In this document: positions 16,676 through 25,118 of the stretch, in pieces
How positions within the stretch are numbered: the first letter of the stretch is position 1
How the letters are laid out: the number at the start of each line of letters is the position of its first letter
DNA from: Streptomyces sp. DH-12
GTDB lineage: Bacteria > Actinomycetota > Actinomycetes > Streptomycetales > Streptomycetaceae
Assembly: GCF_002899455.1 (NCBI RefSeq)
Contig: NZ_PPFB01000001.1
Coordinates: 3,636,501 to 3,700,500, forward strand
Direction: 5' to 3'
Length of the DNA stretch: 64,000 nt
The notes under the pieces: model-generated
Told to the model about the DNA's origin: nothing
Databases searched by the model: none
Seen by the model: only the letters and a program-made list of their open reading frames with translations
Position numbers and translations under genes: made by a program

Positions 16676-17845
16676 CTACGGCCGCTGTGGATCAGCGCCG
16701 AAGATCCCGTCCATGACCACGGCGCCGGTCTGGATCACGGGCCGGATCTGCTTCCGATAGACCTCCTCGGTCACGGCCGTCCCGGAGTGCCCGACGAGCC
16801 GGGAGATCACTTCCAGCGGGACGCCGCGGTCGGACAGCAGGGACACGAAGCTGTGCCTGAGCTCCCGGGGCGTCCACTCGTCTGCGTTGATCCCGTCGAT
16901 GCCCTTGAGCGCCTGGCGGAAGGCGCGGCGGACGTTGGCCGCATCCAGCGGCTTGCCCACGGCCGAGGAGAAGACGAGCCCGTGTTCCTCCCACTTATCG
17001 CCGGCCGCCAGCCGATCCCAGCCCTGATCCTCGAACTGCTGCCAGAGGGCATCGACGCAGCGTGCCGGCAGAGCGAGCGTGCGCCGGGACTTCCGGGTCT
17101 TGGTGTCCCCGCCCCGCCGGACCGAGCGCCACACCGCAATGTGCGGAGGCTGCGGCGGATCGGCGTCCGGCTTGCCTTTGAGGAAGACGTGGTCCCAGGT
17201 GAGCGCCCGCAGTTCCTCGGTACGGGCACCGGTCAGCAGGGCGACGACGATGTACGCGTACATCGAGGTCCCCTCGGCCCCCTTGAGCACGGCTTCGGCT
17301 TGGGCGAAGGTGAGCGCCTTAGAAGGGCGCCCCGCTTGCCCCTGGGGCACCGAGCACAGCTCGACGACGTTCCGCTTCACCTTGTCCCGAGCCATGGCCC
17401 GCTTGACCGCACGGTTCAGGCACGAGTGGATCGCCTGGAGCGTGCGCGTACTGAGCGTCTTCGCCTTGGCAGCCAGCCAGCGGTCCACGTCCTCCGCGCT
17501 GAGGTCGCGGAGTTTGCGTGCGCCGAGTGACGGGATGACGTGCTTCTGGCTCAGCAGCGTCGTCGTCTCGACGGTGCGCGGGTCGAGACCGGCCAGGCCG
17601 TAGGTGAGCCAGTCCGTCACCGCGTCCTTGACCGTGTAGTTGGAGGGCGCGATCGCGAGGCCGTCCTCGTGGTCCCGCAACACCTCCTTGAGCTTGTTCT
17701 TCGCTTCCGTCTTGGTCTTGCCACTCCCCCGCTTGACGATCCGCTTGCCGCTCGGATCGAAGCCGAGGCTCGCCGTGGCGATCCACCGTTGCCGCTTCTC
17801 GTCCCAGTGCAGGCCGCCATCCCCGCGGCTCCGACGCTTGGTCAT
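16676..17845 (-). CDS. int: site-specific tyrosine recombinase (integrase)
   Basis: A 389-residue integrase, close to the 388 of pSAM2 Int. An N-terminal arm-binding part (about 1-70) precedes a SAM-like core-binding domain (70-165) and the catalytic domain. Catalytic residues are Arg208 in TGARTEELRAL, Lys249 in DTKTRKSRR, Arg330-His331 in TPRELRHSF, His353 in LVGHSG and nucleophile Tyr363 in EEVYRKQ. It joins attP and attB in the tRNA-Pro gene. The ATG at 17845 overlaps the xis stop by one base (TGATG), which fixes the start over a longer version. It sits beside the attachment site as expected. Confidence 0.95.
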   Translation of the reverse strand: MTKRRSRGDGGLHWDEKRQRWIATASLGFDPSGKRIVKRGSGKTKTEAKNKLKEVLRDHEDGLAIAPSNYTVKDAVTDWLTYGLAGLDPRTVETTTLLSQKHVIPSLGARKLRDLSAEDVDRWLAAKAKTLSTRTLQAIHSCLNRAVKRAMARDKVKRNVVELCSVPQGQAGRPSKALTFAQAEAVLKGAEGTSMYAYIVVALLTGARTEELRALTWDHVFLKGKPDADPPQPPHIAVWRSVRRGGDTKTRKSRRTLALPARCVDALWQQFEDQGWDRLAAGDKWEEHGLVFSSAVGKPLDAANVRRAFRQALKGIDGINADEWTPRELRHSFVSLLSDRGVPLEVISRLVGHSGTAVTEEVYRKQIRPVIQTGAVVMDGIFGADPQRP

Positions 17846-18027
17846 CAGGCCGCACGCTCCATCTGTTCCGCGATGAAGTCGCCCAGGGCGGAGGCCGGGA
17901 TACGCCGGCATCGGCCGATGGTGACCGAGGGAAGCCGTCGTGTGCGGATCAGGTCGTACACGGTGGACCGGCCGAGCCTGAGACGGGCCATCACCTCGGC
18001 GACGGTGAGCAGTTCGTCATCGCGCAC
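17845..18027 (-). CDS. xis: excisionase, MerR-like winged HTH
   Basis: A 60-residue DNA-binding protein: LLTVAEVMARLRLGRSTVYDL gives the excisionase-type HTH and GRCRRIPASALGDFI the wing. Xis directs Int toward excision. It starts at a GTG (18027) with AAGGAG upstream, overlaps the end of repSA by 11 bases and is coupled to int by TGATG, so repSA-xis-int form one operon as in pSAM2. Confidence 0.92.
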   Translation of the reverse strand: MRDDELLTVAEVMARLRLGRSTVYDLIRTRRLPSVTIGRCRRIPASALGDFIAEQMERAA

Positions 18028-19366
18028 GGTCGGGTTCTCCTTCTGCGTTGTGAGAAGCGGGGTGCGAGGAAGCGAGAAGGGCTTCTGCGTCCGTGAGACC
18101 GGTGCCGGCGAAGCGCCAGTGGCGGAGGACGAGGACGGTGTCCGGGTCGGGCAGGGGGTGACCGGCTTCGGTCGCGCGTTCGCGGGCCAAAGCTTCGTTG
18201 TGGTCGGCTCGTTCCTGGCGGAGAGCGCCGAGGGTGACGGAGTAGGCGCGGGACTTGGTGGAGAAGTGGCCGCGGAAACCGAGCATGTGGGCCCATTTGC
18301 GCAGGCGGAGGTCTTCCAGTTCGGGGAGCGCCCCGAGGTGCCAGCAGGTGAGGATCATGCGCCGGGCGTGGTCGGTGACGCCGGAGCCGATCAGGTCGGT
18401 GATCGGGTTGCGGATGGGCCGGTCGAGGGTGCCGGCGGTTTCGGCTCCCTTGGTGGCGTACTTGGCGATGTAGGCGGCCACGGCGCGGCTGGACAGTTCC
18501 GAAGTGCCGTCGAAGTCGGCTGAGCGGATGGGGCGGATGTCGAGCTGGTCGCCGAAGCGGAAGGCGTACGCGTGGCCGTCGAGGACCGGACCGGGTGCCT
18601 CGGCCTCCCTGGCCGCCCAGCGGATCGCATCGGTAAGGAGTTCGGCCGTGGCCCAGGCTGGCGGGGTGTCCTCGGCACCGTCCGGGCCGTCGAGGCGAAT
18701 GACGGCGTGGAAGTGGACGGCACCGCGCCGCTGGTACTCGGCGACCTTGGCGTAGGAGACCTTGAGGCAGTGCCGCAGCGCCGAACGACTCAGGCCCGCG
18801 CGGGAGGCGAGGTGCTGGCGCAGGTATGTGGTGAAGCGGCCCCAGAGCTTCCCCGCATGGGCGTTCCACAGAACGGCCGCGCGGTAGTCGTAGCGGTCCG
18901 GGTCCAGGGGTGTGCCGAGGGCGGGGTCGTCGTCCGGGTGAAGGCGTCCGCAGCGGCAACGGCCACCGCCGCGGCGGTTGTGCACGGGGCCGAAGGACGG
19001 GGCGGTGAAGGTGGCGAAGACGCGCGGGTGTTGGGCCACGGCCGGGCCGATGCCTTTGCCGCCGCTCAGGCCGGCCGTGACGAGGTGGAAGGTGTCTTTG
19101 CGGTACACCTCGGCGCAGGATGCGCAGCGGGTGGCGCGGCGGTTGTTGCAGCGGATGAGGAGTTGTCCGGCCGGGAGGTCGCGGTCGGTGATCTCCCGGA
19201 CGATCTCCCCGGTGGCGGCGTGGACGTCGAGCCGGTGGCCCTCCATTCGGATGGGCCGCTCGCAGCCGCCGAGGCGCTGGATTTGGTGGGCGTAGGTGCT
19301 GAGGTCGCCGTGCTGGGCGAGTGCTGCCAGCTGGCGGATAGCTGCGGTCGGAGCCGCAGGAGTCAT
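18017..19366 (-). CDS. repSA: RepSA-type rolling-circle replication initiator
   Basis: A 449-residue replication initiator of the pSAM2 RepSA family. It has a cysteine cluster (Cys73, Cys81, Cys84 and CRCGR near 137), a His-hydrophobic-His metal motif at 218-220 (GAVHFHAVIRLDG), and a tyrosine motif VAAYIAKYATKG where the catalytic Tyr nicks the origin. It is needed for the circular form before transfer. The ATG at 19366 has GGAGGA at good spacing. A 16-bp operator-like palindrome lies 44 bp upstream, suggesting control with the transfer genes. Confidence 0.92.
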   Translation of the reverse strand: MTPAAPTAAIRQLAALAQHGDLSTYAHQIQRLGGCERPIRMEGHRLDVHAATGEIVREITDRDLPAGQLLIRCNNRRATRCASCAEVYRKDTFHLVTAGLSGGKGIGPAVAQHPRVFATFTAPSFGPVHNRRGGGRCRCGRLHPDDDPALGTPLDPDRYDYRAAVLWNAHAGKLWGRFTTYLRQHLASRAGLSRSALRHCLKVSYAKVAEYQRRGAVHFHAVIRLDGPDGAEDTPPAWATAELLTDAIRWAAREAEAPGPVLDGHAYAFRFGDQLDIRPIRSADFDGTSELSSRAVAAYIAKYATKGAETAGTLDRPIRNPITDLIGSGVTDHARRMILTCWHLGALPELEDLRLRKWAHMLGFRGHFSTKSRAYSVTLGALRQERADHNEALARERATEAGHPLPDPDTVLVLRHWRFAGTGLTDAEALLASSHPASHNAEGEPDRAR

Positions 19367-19409
19367 GTGCGGGGTCCTCCTTGCATGGGGTGGGCGTGCA
19401 GTTCGTTAT

Positions 19410-19425
19410 GTCGAGGGGGCTAGAC
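19410..19425. promoter_or_regulatory. 16-bp operator copy A, upstream of repSA
   Basis: GTCGAGGGGGCTAGAC, one mismatch from GTCTAG-N4-CTAGAC. On the minus strand a CATAAC box follows directly (about 19408-19403) as a candidate -10, so binding here would affect repSA-xis-int transcription. Confidence 0.7.
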
Positions 19426-19459
19426 AGCGTGAGAAGACCGAGAGGTCGGGGCGGTGGTG

Positions 19460-19765
19460 TCAGCGTCGGGCGACGACGGAGCGGATGACGACGGCGCACA
19501 CGGCCAGAGACGTGGCGGTGAGGGCGACGGCGAGGAGCATGGAGACCAAGACGGCCCCGACCACCAGGACCACGGCGGTGCCGCCACCGACCAGGACGAG
19601 CACGATGCCCGGCGTGAGCTGGAGGACCGAACGGTTCGGAGTCGTAGTGGCGGGTAGCGACGCCGAGGCCGAGGTGTCTGGCGTGATAGTGGTCGGTTCG
19701 ACGACAGCGGGCGGGGTGGTCAGGCCGGTGGGCTGCGGCATTGTCGGGACCTTCGGTCGGAACAT
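19460..19765 (-). CDS. SpdD-like spread membrane protein
   Basis: A 101-residue protein with a Pro/Thr-rich N-terminus (MFRPKVPTMPQPTG) and two hydrophobic segments in the second half (PGIVLVLVGGGTAVVLVVGA and SMLLAVALTATSLAVCAVV). The pattern matches SpdD proteins, which help plasmid spread inside the recipient mycelium after transfer. The ATG at 19765 follows GGGAGA; longer in-frame versions run through the neighbouring gene. Confidence 0.82.
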   Translation of the reverse strand: MFRPKVPTMPQPTGLTTPPAVVEPTTITPDTSASASLPATTTPNRSVLQLTPGIVLVLVGGGTAVVLVVGAVLVSMLLAVALTATSLAVCAVVIRSVVARR

Positions 19766-19785
19766 GAGCGGTCTCCCTTCGCGGG

Positions 19786-19941
19786 TCACTTGAGGGCGGG
19801 GTCGATTACGGGGGCGAACAGGCTGTCGGCGAGGAGGTAGCCGCCGAGGAGCAGTACGGCGATGAGCCACCAGGGCGGGCGGATGAGCTTGACGCCGAGG
19901 ACGCCGACGACGAGCAGGGCGAGCCAGAGCGGAACGTCCAT
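19786..19941 (-). CDS. small membrane protein of the transfer region
   Basis: A 51-residue protein beginning MDVPLWLALLVVGVLGVKLI, with a second hydrophobic stretch WWLIAVLLLGGYLLADSLF and a short tail ending DPALK. It has two predicted membrane helices with no charged loop. Start ATG 19941, ribosome binding site GGAG. Small membrane proteins of this kind accompany SpdD in Streptomyces integrative elements; its function is not established. Confidence 0.72.
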   Translation of the reverse strand: MDVPLWLALLVVGVLGVKLIRPPWWLIAVLLLGGYLLADSLFAPVIDPALK

Positions 19942-19956
19942 GTCGGTGGTCTCCTG

Positions 19957-20136
19957 TCAGGCCGGGCAGCGGTGGGTACGGGCGGCGAGTTCGGCGGCGG
20001 CACGGCTGTCGTACTCGGCCGAGAAGTCGCAGCGGGGAGCGGTGCAGGCGGCCAGGTGGCGGTTCCGGCCGCGTTCGACGTAGGAGGCGACGTTGACGGG
20101 GCCGATGCGTCGGAGGTTGCGGAAACGGCGGTTCAC
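19957..20136 (-). CDS. mobile element transfer protein, Cys-containing small protein
   Basis: A 59-residue basic protein: NRRFRNLRRIGPVNVASYVE at the start, then AACTAPRCDFSAEYDSRAAAE and ending RTHRCPA. The three cysteines and terminal His suggest a small zinc-binding fold. The pattern matches the family annotated as mobile element transfer protein, next to spd genes. GTG start at 20136 with GAGGAG upstream. The exact role in transfer is unknown. Confidence 0.8.
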   Translation of the reverse strand: MNRRFRNLRRIGPVNVASYVERGRNRHLAACTAPRCDFSAEYDSRAAAELAARTHRCPA

Positions 20137-20149
20137 GGTGGGGCTCCTC

Positions 20150-20848
20150 TCAGAGGTGTGCGGCGACGGATGCGGTCATGGACGGGGGCAGGCCGAGCCG
20201 AGTACGTACGGCGTCGGGGTCGGCGGGGCGGCCGGTGGCCGAGCGGTGTTCCTCGGCCAAGGCCCGGACGCGGTCGACGAGGGCGGGCGGCAGGGCGACG
20301 GCAGGAGCAGGCGCCGGGGCGGGAGCGGTGGCCGGTGCGGCAGCAGGCTCGGGAGCCGGTTCGGGGTCGGCGGGGTACGGAATCTTGTGATCGGGCCCTT
20401 CCGCGCCGGACGAACTGCCGTCAGGAGCCGTAGCGGCGTCCGTCGCCGGAGAGGCGGCGGGCTCTTTCGGGGTGTGCGGAGCGTGGGCCAACAGCGTGCC
20501 GCCGAAGAAGGCAACAGCCGGCCAGCCCGCGACCGTCACGCGGAGCCAGGCGGGTACGTCGTCCAGGTTGAGGAGGCCGGCCGTGGCGACGTTGGCGCCG
20601 AGGGACGCGGCCAGGGCTACGAGGAACCACAGACGCGGACCGCCGGCCGCCTGGCCCGCTCGCTGTGACTGGCGCATCCGACGCCAGGCGGCGACCAGGA
20701 GCAGGTCGACACTTACGGGGTAGGCCCAGGCCTTCCAGCCGTCCTGTCCGGCCGCCGCGGCGAGGTCGTGCAGGTGGGAGAAGGACAGGGCACCGGCGAT
20801 GACGGCCTGCACGATCACGGCGTCCACGCGGGCCAGGTGGGCACGCAT
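20150..20848 (-). CDS. DUF2637 / SpdB-like membrane protein
   Basis: A protein of about 232 residues. The first 130 residues hold four hydrophobic segments (DAVIVQAVIAGALSFSHLHD; YPVSVDLLLVAAWRR; RLWFLVALAASLGANVATAG; VTVAGWPAVAFFGGTLLA), the DUF2637 pattern of SpdB-like spread proteins. Then come a Pro/Ala-rich linker and a C-terminal segment ALVDRVRALAEEHRSATG that may bind DNA or Tra. I chose the ATG at 20848 because AAGGAG precedes it; GTG 20908 would add 20 residues but has no ribosome binding site. Confidence 0.82.
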   Translation of the reverse strand: MRAHLARVDAVIVQAVIAGALSFSHLHDLAAAAGQDGWKAWAYPVSVDLLLVAAWRRMRQSQRAGQAAGGPRLWFLVALAASLGANVATAGLLNLDDVPAWLRVTVAGWPAVAFFGGTLLAHAPHTPKEPAASPATDAATAPDGSSSGAEGPDHKIPYPADPEPAPEPAAAPATAPAPAPAPAVALPPALVDRVRALAEEHRSATGRPADPDAVRTRLGLPPSMTASVAAHL

Positions 20849-20933
20849 CGGCTCGGACTCCTTCGGTTCGGGCATGGCGGGGGTAGGGACTTGGCGTGAG
20901 GCGGTCACGCCGACCGTTGGAGGGGAAGTGCGG

Positions 20934-22289
20934 TTACCCGGTCACCGGGCGCGCGGAGGGCTGCGCGGCGGGAACAGCGGAAGGCTGCGCCACGACAGGT
21001 CGGAAGGCCTCCAGGCGGGGAAGTTCCGGAATGAGGCCCGAAGTGTCGCGGCAGACGGCCGCCGCGTCTTCGAGGGTGAGGTGCGGGGAGCGGACCCGGG
21101 ACCAGCCGCCGGAGGAGTCACCGACGACCGCGACGCCGGGCCGTTCGGCCGGAATCCTGGTGGCTGCCAGCGCCGCTTCCGGTGCGATGTCGCCGAGGGC
21201 CATGTTGGCGGACGTCTCGTCGTTGACGCGGTGGCAGACCCGCCCGGTGAGCTGGGCGCGGAGCATGGTGGCGCCCTTGCCGAGTTCGGCGCCGAAGCGC
21301 TGCCCGCACACCTCCAGATAGATGCCGGCCGCGCGTCCGAGCTGGGCGAGGCGGATGAGCTTGGTGACCATGGCGTCCCGCCGCTTCTCGTCGTCCTTGC
21401 TCGCGGCGAGGAAGAGTTCGGCGACCTCGTCGACGACGACCACGACCGGCACCGGCCGCGCCTTCTCCGGCAGGCCCCAGACGTCCGAGGTGAGCACGGC
21501 ATCCGGACCGGCCCCGCCCCTCATGCCGATGAGGCGGAAGCGTGCTTCCATCTCGTCCACCAGGACGTCAAGGAGGTCGTTCGCACAGTCCGGTGTATCG
21601 GCGAGCGCCGACAATCGGGGCGCGAAGGGCGCCAGTTCGACGCCCCACTTGCAGTCGATGCCGACGAGTGCGACGGGTTGCCGGGCCAGCCCGCAGAGCA
21701 GGTTGCGCAGGTACGCGGACTTGCCCGACTGAGTTGCGCCGAGGATGAGTTCGTGCGGCACGGTGCGGAAGTCCCGGACGTGCCAGTGTCCGTCCTCGCG
21801 CAGCGCCAGAGGTAAGGTCAGCGGTTCGGTCCGCAGCCACCGACGCGGGGGCCGCACGTCAGTGAGGACGTCCCAGCCGACCAACCGGAGCTCCAGTCGC
21901 CCTGGCTTGGTGGGCCGGACGTGCACGGCGTGCGCACCCCAGGCATGCCGTAGCCGGTCGGCGGACGCGTTGAAGTCTTCGGGTGCCTGGCCGGCCGCCA
22001 TACGTAGCCGCATCACGAGTCCGGACCCGGTCGGCAGTGGCAGCGACCGACGAGGCGGCACGGGAGCGGCCTGCCGACCCAGCATCCGGGCTGTTGCACG
22101 GCGCATGGCCGAGGCGGGCACCGTCAGCCCGCAGGCGTCCATTGTGGCCCGATACGTGGCGAGCACCCGCAGCGTCACAGCCGGATACCCGACCAACCAC
22201 CAGAACAGGACCGGCAGCCGACGACGCACAGCGACCAGCGCAGCCGCCACCAGCAGCGCTAACAGCAGAATCCACAGGGCGTCGGTCAT
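20934..22289 (-). CDS. traSA: FtsK/SpoIIIE-type conjugal DNA translocase (TraSA/TraB-like)
   Basis: A 451-residue protein with hydrophobic N-terminal segments (about 4-22 and 26-46) and an FtsK motor domain. Walker A is GATQSGKS (184-191), Walker B PVVVVVDEVAEL (Asp287, Glu288), followed by the FtsK-typical IYLEVCGQRFGAELG. Such proteins alone move unprocessed double-stranded DNA between mycelia. The last part (LTLEDAAAVCRDTSG) may be the DNA-recognition region. The ATG at 22289 (MTDALWILLL) lies five bases from the upstream stop; longer frames run into that gene. Confidence 0.93.
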   Translation of the reverse strand: MTDALWILLLALLVAAALVAVRRRLPVLFWWLVGYPAVTLRVLATYRATMDACGLTVPASAMRRATARMLGRQAAPVPPRRSLPLPTGSGLVMRLRMAAGQAPEDFNASADRLRHAWGAHAVHVRPTKPGRLELRLVGWDVLTDVRPPRRWLRTEPLTLPLALREDGHWHVRDFRTVPHELILGATQSGKSAYLRNLLCGLARQPVALVGIDCKWGVELAPFAPRLSALADTPDCANDLLDVLVDEMEARFRLIGMRGGAGPDAVLTSDVWGLPEKARPVPVVVVVDEVAELFLAASKDDEKRRDAMVTKLIRLAQLGRAAGIYLEVCGQRFGAELGKGATMLRAQLTGRVCHRVNDETSANMALGDIAPEAALAATRIPAERPGVAVVGDSSGGWSRVRSPHLTLEDAAAVCRDTSGLIPELPRLEAFRPVVAQPSAVPAAQPSARPVTG

Positions 22290-22294
22290 GACGC

Positions 22295-22642
22295 TCAGCC
22301 CTGCACCGCGGCCGGGGTGTCGACCATGACGGCGTCCGCCCGGTAGGCGATGCCGTGCCGGGTACGGCCGCCGAACTCGTTCTCCCAGGGCCGGGCGACA
22401 AGGCCGGACAGGAACACCGGTGCACCCATGGCCAGTCCTTCGCCGATGCCCTTCTCGGGCACGGTGACCTTGATCATGTCCGAGCCGCCCTGGGCGATGA
22501 ACACCAGCTCCATGACCATGAGCCGGTCGTTGGTGACCGGGTCCACGGCCACCTCGCCGGTCTGCCGGTCCCTCACCTTGACCTCGGGGAGCTTGGTGAC
22601 CAGCAGAGTGGCGGACGAGGTGTCCACGGGGATGACACGCAT
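22295..22642 (-). CDS. conserved transfer-associated protein upstream of tra
   Basis: A 115-residue protein starting MRVIPVDTSSATLLVTKLPE with VKVRDRQTGEVAVDPVTNDR and GLVARPWENEFGG. Genes of this type lie directly before the FtsK-like tra in many Streptomyces elements. The mostly beta pattern recalls single-strand-binding or OB-fold proteins, but no motif proves this. ATG start at 22642 after GAGG. It is the first gene of the transfer operon, below three operator copies. Confidence 0.8.
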   Translation of the reverse strand: MRVIPVDTSSATLLVTKLPEVKVRDRQTGEVAVDPVTNDRLMVMELVFIAQGGSDMIKVTVPEKGIGEGLAMGAPVFLSGLVARPWENEFGGRTRHGIAYRADAVMVDTPAAVQG

Positions 22643-22688
22643 TCTGAACCTCACTTGATTCGGGCGCCCTCGTGGACGCCGAGCCGTT

Positions 22689-22791
22689 GAATACCCCCCT
22701 AGACGGCACAGGGAGGCGACCACCCCAACTGTCTAGGGGGGTTGACGACTACCGTAAACCGACGCCCCGTCAACTGTCTAGGGGGGTATAC
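22689..22791 (-). promoter_or_regulatory. transfer-operon promoter with operator copies B, C and D
   Basis: Three 16-bp sites: 22731-22746 (GTCTAGGGGGGTTGAC), 22776-22791 (GTCTAGGGGGGTATAC) and, inverted, 22689-22704 (GAATACCCCCCTAGAC). C and D are 45 bp apart. On the minus strand TTGACG (22774-22769) can be a -35 with TAGTCG about 16 bases later as -10, putting the promoter between C and D. B lies downstream, where bound protein would block elongation or looping could occur. Confidence 0.72.
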
Positions 22792-22885
22792 GAACGTGTC
22801 GCGCGAGCGTCGATGGGACCACCCGATCTCGCAGCGGCCGGTGACGCCGTTCGGGAGCCCCTCGCCCGCTTTTAGACCACCACCG

Positions 22886-23242
22886 TCACGGGTTGTCGAG
22901 CAGGCCCAGCGCCGTATCCGGGCGGCAGTGCACGCACGCCGGCACGCCATGCCGCAGAGCTTCAACCACCTGCTCGCGGGACGCGGGTCGACACCGGCCC
23001 GACTTCGTCGCTGCCCAGCAGTCCCCGGCATGGACGGCATCCACGTTCTTCCGGTTGAGCCCGTACTGGAGCAGCCAGTCCGGAGGCGGCGGCCGCATCT
23101 CCTCACCTCGGCGCCGCTCGGCCTCGCGCCGTTCCTCGTCTGCGATCCACCCGTCGAGCTGGCGCACGGCGGCCGTCGCCTGCTGCACGACCACACGGCG
23201 CGCGAAGCGCAGCAGCTCCAGTCGGGACGGTTGGTCGCTCAC
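22886..23242 (-). CDS. DUF6233 domain protein
   Basis: A 118-residue protein: N-terminal helices (SRLELLRFARRVVVQQATAA), the hallmark PPPPDWLLQYGLN, and a C-terminal GVPACVHCRPDTALGLLD with a CxxC pair. This matches the DUF6233 family common in Streptomyces genomes and mobile elements; function unknown. GTG start at 23242 (MSDQPSRLEL). It is downstream of the PP2C gene by 28 bp and probably cotranscribed. Confidence 0.82.
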   Translation of the reverse strand: MSDQPSRLELLRFARRVVVQQATAAVRQLDGWIADEERREAERRRGEEMRPPPPDWLLQYGLNRKNVDAVHAGDCWAATKSGRCRPASREQVVEALRHGVPACVHCRPDTALGLLDNP

Positions 23243-23270
23243 ACGTTCGATTCTACGGTTGGGTGTGCGG

Positions 23271-24095
23271 CTACGACGACGGCACCCAGTGGAGAACCGT
23301 GGCGTCGTCCCTCGCCTTTCCGCGAGGCCATCGCTGCCCGTCGGGATCGCCGTTCTCCGCTTCCCGTACACGGCGGATGAGTTCGTCCGGGCCAGCGGAA
23401 CCGAGCACGTCCAGCACGTCCGTCCAGTCGGCGAGGCCGAACCGGTCGACGAGGCGTGTCGCACCGTCGCTCAGCAGCGTCACGGACGCCAGCGTCTCCA
23501 GCGGCACCGTTCCGGTGAGGGCGTGCTCGGCTGCCCGTGGTTCGGGGCCGGCGATCCAGAAGCCGCCCGGCCGGTTACGGAGTCCCGTCAGGTCGTCGCG
23601 GTACTGGGCCAGGGCGGCAGCGTGCTCGGGCGTGCCGGTGGGCAGTCGGTCGACCGGCGCGCGGAGTTGCTTTCCGACCTGGTCCAGGCGGTCGTCGGTG
23701 ACAGCGGTCGTCTTTCCGTCCTGACCGGCGAGGAGGAGGGTCGAGTCGCCGAGGACGAGGTATTCCAGCGCTCCCTCGCCGACGCGGACCGCGACGACTG
23801 TGCTGGTCGGGCTGGCCCGGTAGGTCAGATCACACGTGTCCTCGTGCAGGGACCGGACGCAGCGGAGCGCGTCGGCGAGACAGTCGGCGAGCGGCCGGGC
23901 GGGATCTTGCGCGATGTTGCCCAGCAGCAGTCCGCCCAGGGTCGAGGAGAACCACGCGATGCCGTGCACGCAGCCGGTCTCGGCCCCGGCGACGCCGGCA
24001 CCGTCGAGGAGGACGGCCGCACCGGGAGCGGCGGCCGCGAAGTCCTCGTTCTGCTGGTCTGGTTCGGCGGGCAGCGTGCCGAGGGCGACGTTCAC
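23271..24095 (-). CDS. PP2C-like serine phosphatase of the element
   Basis: A 274-residue protein with PP2C/SpoIIE-type features in order: DQQNEDFAAA, AAVLLDGAGV (metal-binding Asp), SPTSTVVAVRV, LEYLVLGDSTLLL, VTLLSDGATRLVD and KARDDATVLHW (last metal Asp). It could dephosphorylate a serine or threonine on a regulatory partner. The GTG at 24095 overlaps the stop of the sigma-like HTH gene by four bases (GTGA), so the two proteins are made together. No membrane or sensor domain is visible. Confidence 0.85.
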   Translation of the reverse strand: MNVALGTLPAEPDQQNEDFAAAAPGAAVLLDGAGVAGAETGCVHGIAWFSSTLGGLLLGNIAQDPARPLADCLADALRCVRSLHEDTCDLTYRASPTSTVVAVRVGEGALEYLVLGDSTLLLAGQDGKTTAVTDDRLDQVGKQLRAPVDRLPTGTPEHAAALAQYRDDLTGLRNRPGGFWIAGPEPRAAEHALTGTVPLETLASVTLLSDGATRLVDRFGLADWTDVLDVLGSAGPDELIRRVREAENGDPDGQRWPRGKARDDATVLHWVPSS

Positions 24096-24943
24096 GCCGT
24101 CGCCTCCTCGTCGTGCAGGTAGAGGGGGCAGAGGAGTTCGGCGGATTGCGGCTCTTCGGTCTCGGGGTCGTACTCGACACTCACCAGCGTGGAGAAGTGC
24201 CGCTCCCCCACCTGTCCCCACAGCGTGCTGAGGTCCGAGGTGAGCAGGTGGACGACGCCGAGGGAGCCTGCCGTGTGGATGCCGGCGATGGCGAGGACCG
24301 AGCCGTTGCCGTCCGGGCGGGGCAGTCGGCCCAGATATCCGACGTCGTGCGGGCGGCTCGGCTCGAGGTCCGCTCCTGCGTGGTACGTCGTGCCGGTACG
24401 CCGGTCCACCAGCGCCCAGGGCTCACCCTCCGGGTGTTCCCACACGAGTACCGGGTCCTGGGCGTACAGGTCGCGCATGGTCTGGGACATGCCCGGACCG
24501 CAGACGACGACCAGGCCATCACGGTTGAGGTCGACTTCGCCGCTCACCTGTACGTGGCCGGAGCTGACGTCGAGCCCGTACGACTTCGCAAGCTCCTCGA
24601 GCCGCTTGCCCGAGTTCATGTCGGCCATGGCGACGACCGGGCGCTTCTTCGTGTCGTCCCACCGAAGCGGTGTCACGACCGTGACGGCACCTGTCCCAAG
24701 GAAGGCCCCCTCGGGCGCGGGGCCGGTGTGCCGAATCTGATGAATCCGCCCGCGGCTCAGGCCGGCCTTCTCGGCGATCTGCGCGTAGGACATTCCTTGC
24801 GCGTGGAGGTCCTGAACCACGCGGCGGCGCAGCCGAGCGAGTTCGGTCACCTCCTGCTGCGCAGCGGCCAGCCTCGTGGTGACCTCACGCAGGAGCAGGT
24901 ACGGATCATCGATCGCCATGATCCGCTGCAGCTCGTCCGACAT
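24092..24943 (-). CDS. sigma-region-4-like HTH regulator with large C-terminal domain
   Basis: A 283-residue protein. Residues 1-45 form a coiled-coil-like helix (TRLAAAQQEVTELARLRRR); residues 48-71 (AQGMSYAQIAEKAGLSRGRIHQI) are a sigma70-region-4-like HTH. The remaining 200 residues have a mixed alpha/beta pattern including LVVVCGPGMSQTMRDLY and WALVDRRTGTTYHAG, possibly a ligand- or nucleotide-binding sensor. ATG 24943 follows GGGAGG. A perfect copy of the 16-bp operator lies 28 bp upstream, suggesting it represses itself. It is the best candidate to bind all operator copies in the element. Confidence 0.82.
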   Translation of the reverse strand: MSDELQRIMAIDDPYLLLREVTTRLAAAQQEVTELARLRRRVVQDLHAQGMSYAQIAEKAGLSRGRIHQIRHTGPAPEGAFLGTGAVTVVTPLRWDDTKKRPVVAMADMNSGKRLEELAKSYGLDVSSGHVQVSGEVDLNRDGLVVVCGPGMSQTMRDLYAQDPVLVWEHPEGEPWALVDRRTGTTYHAGADLEPSRPHDVGYLGRLPRPDGNGSVLAIAGIHTAGSLGVVHLLTSDLSTLWGQVGERHFSTLVSVEYDPETEEPQSAELLCPLYLHDEEATA

Positions 24944-24970
24944 GACCACACCTCCCAGAAGTACCCAGGA

Positions 24971-24986
24971 GTCTAGGGCCCTAGAC
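24971..24986. promoter_or_regulatory. 16-bp operator copy E, perfect palindrome
   Basis: GTCTAGGGCCCTAGAC is fully self-complementary and 28 bp upstream of the sigma-like HTH start. Its downstream half on the minus strand contains TAGACT, a good Streptomyces -10, so binding would occlude the promoter. Confidence 0.78.
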
Positions 24987-25118
24987 GGAATGGGCGGGAG
25001 GCGCCGTCCCGTACGACCTTCAACGACGAAGAAGCGCGACCGCCGCCGAGGCACACCCCGAGGAGTCACACGTCACCGCCGGCACGGCAACGGCCACCTA
25101 TCAGCGGCCAGCGCACGA

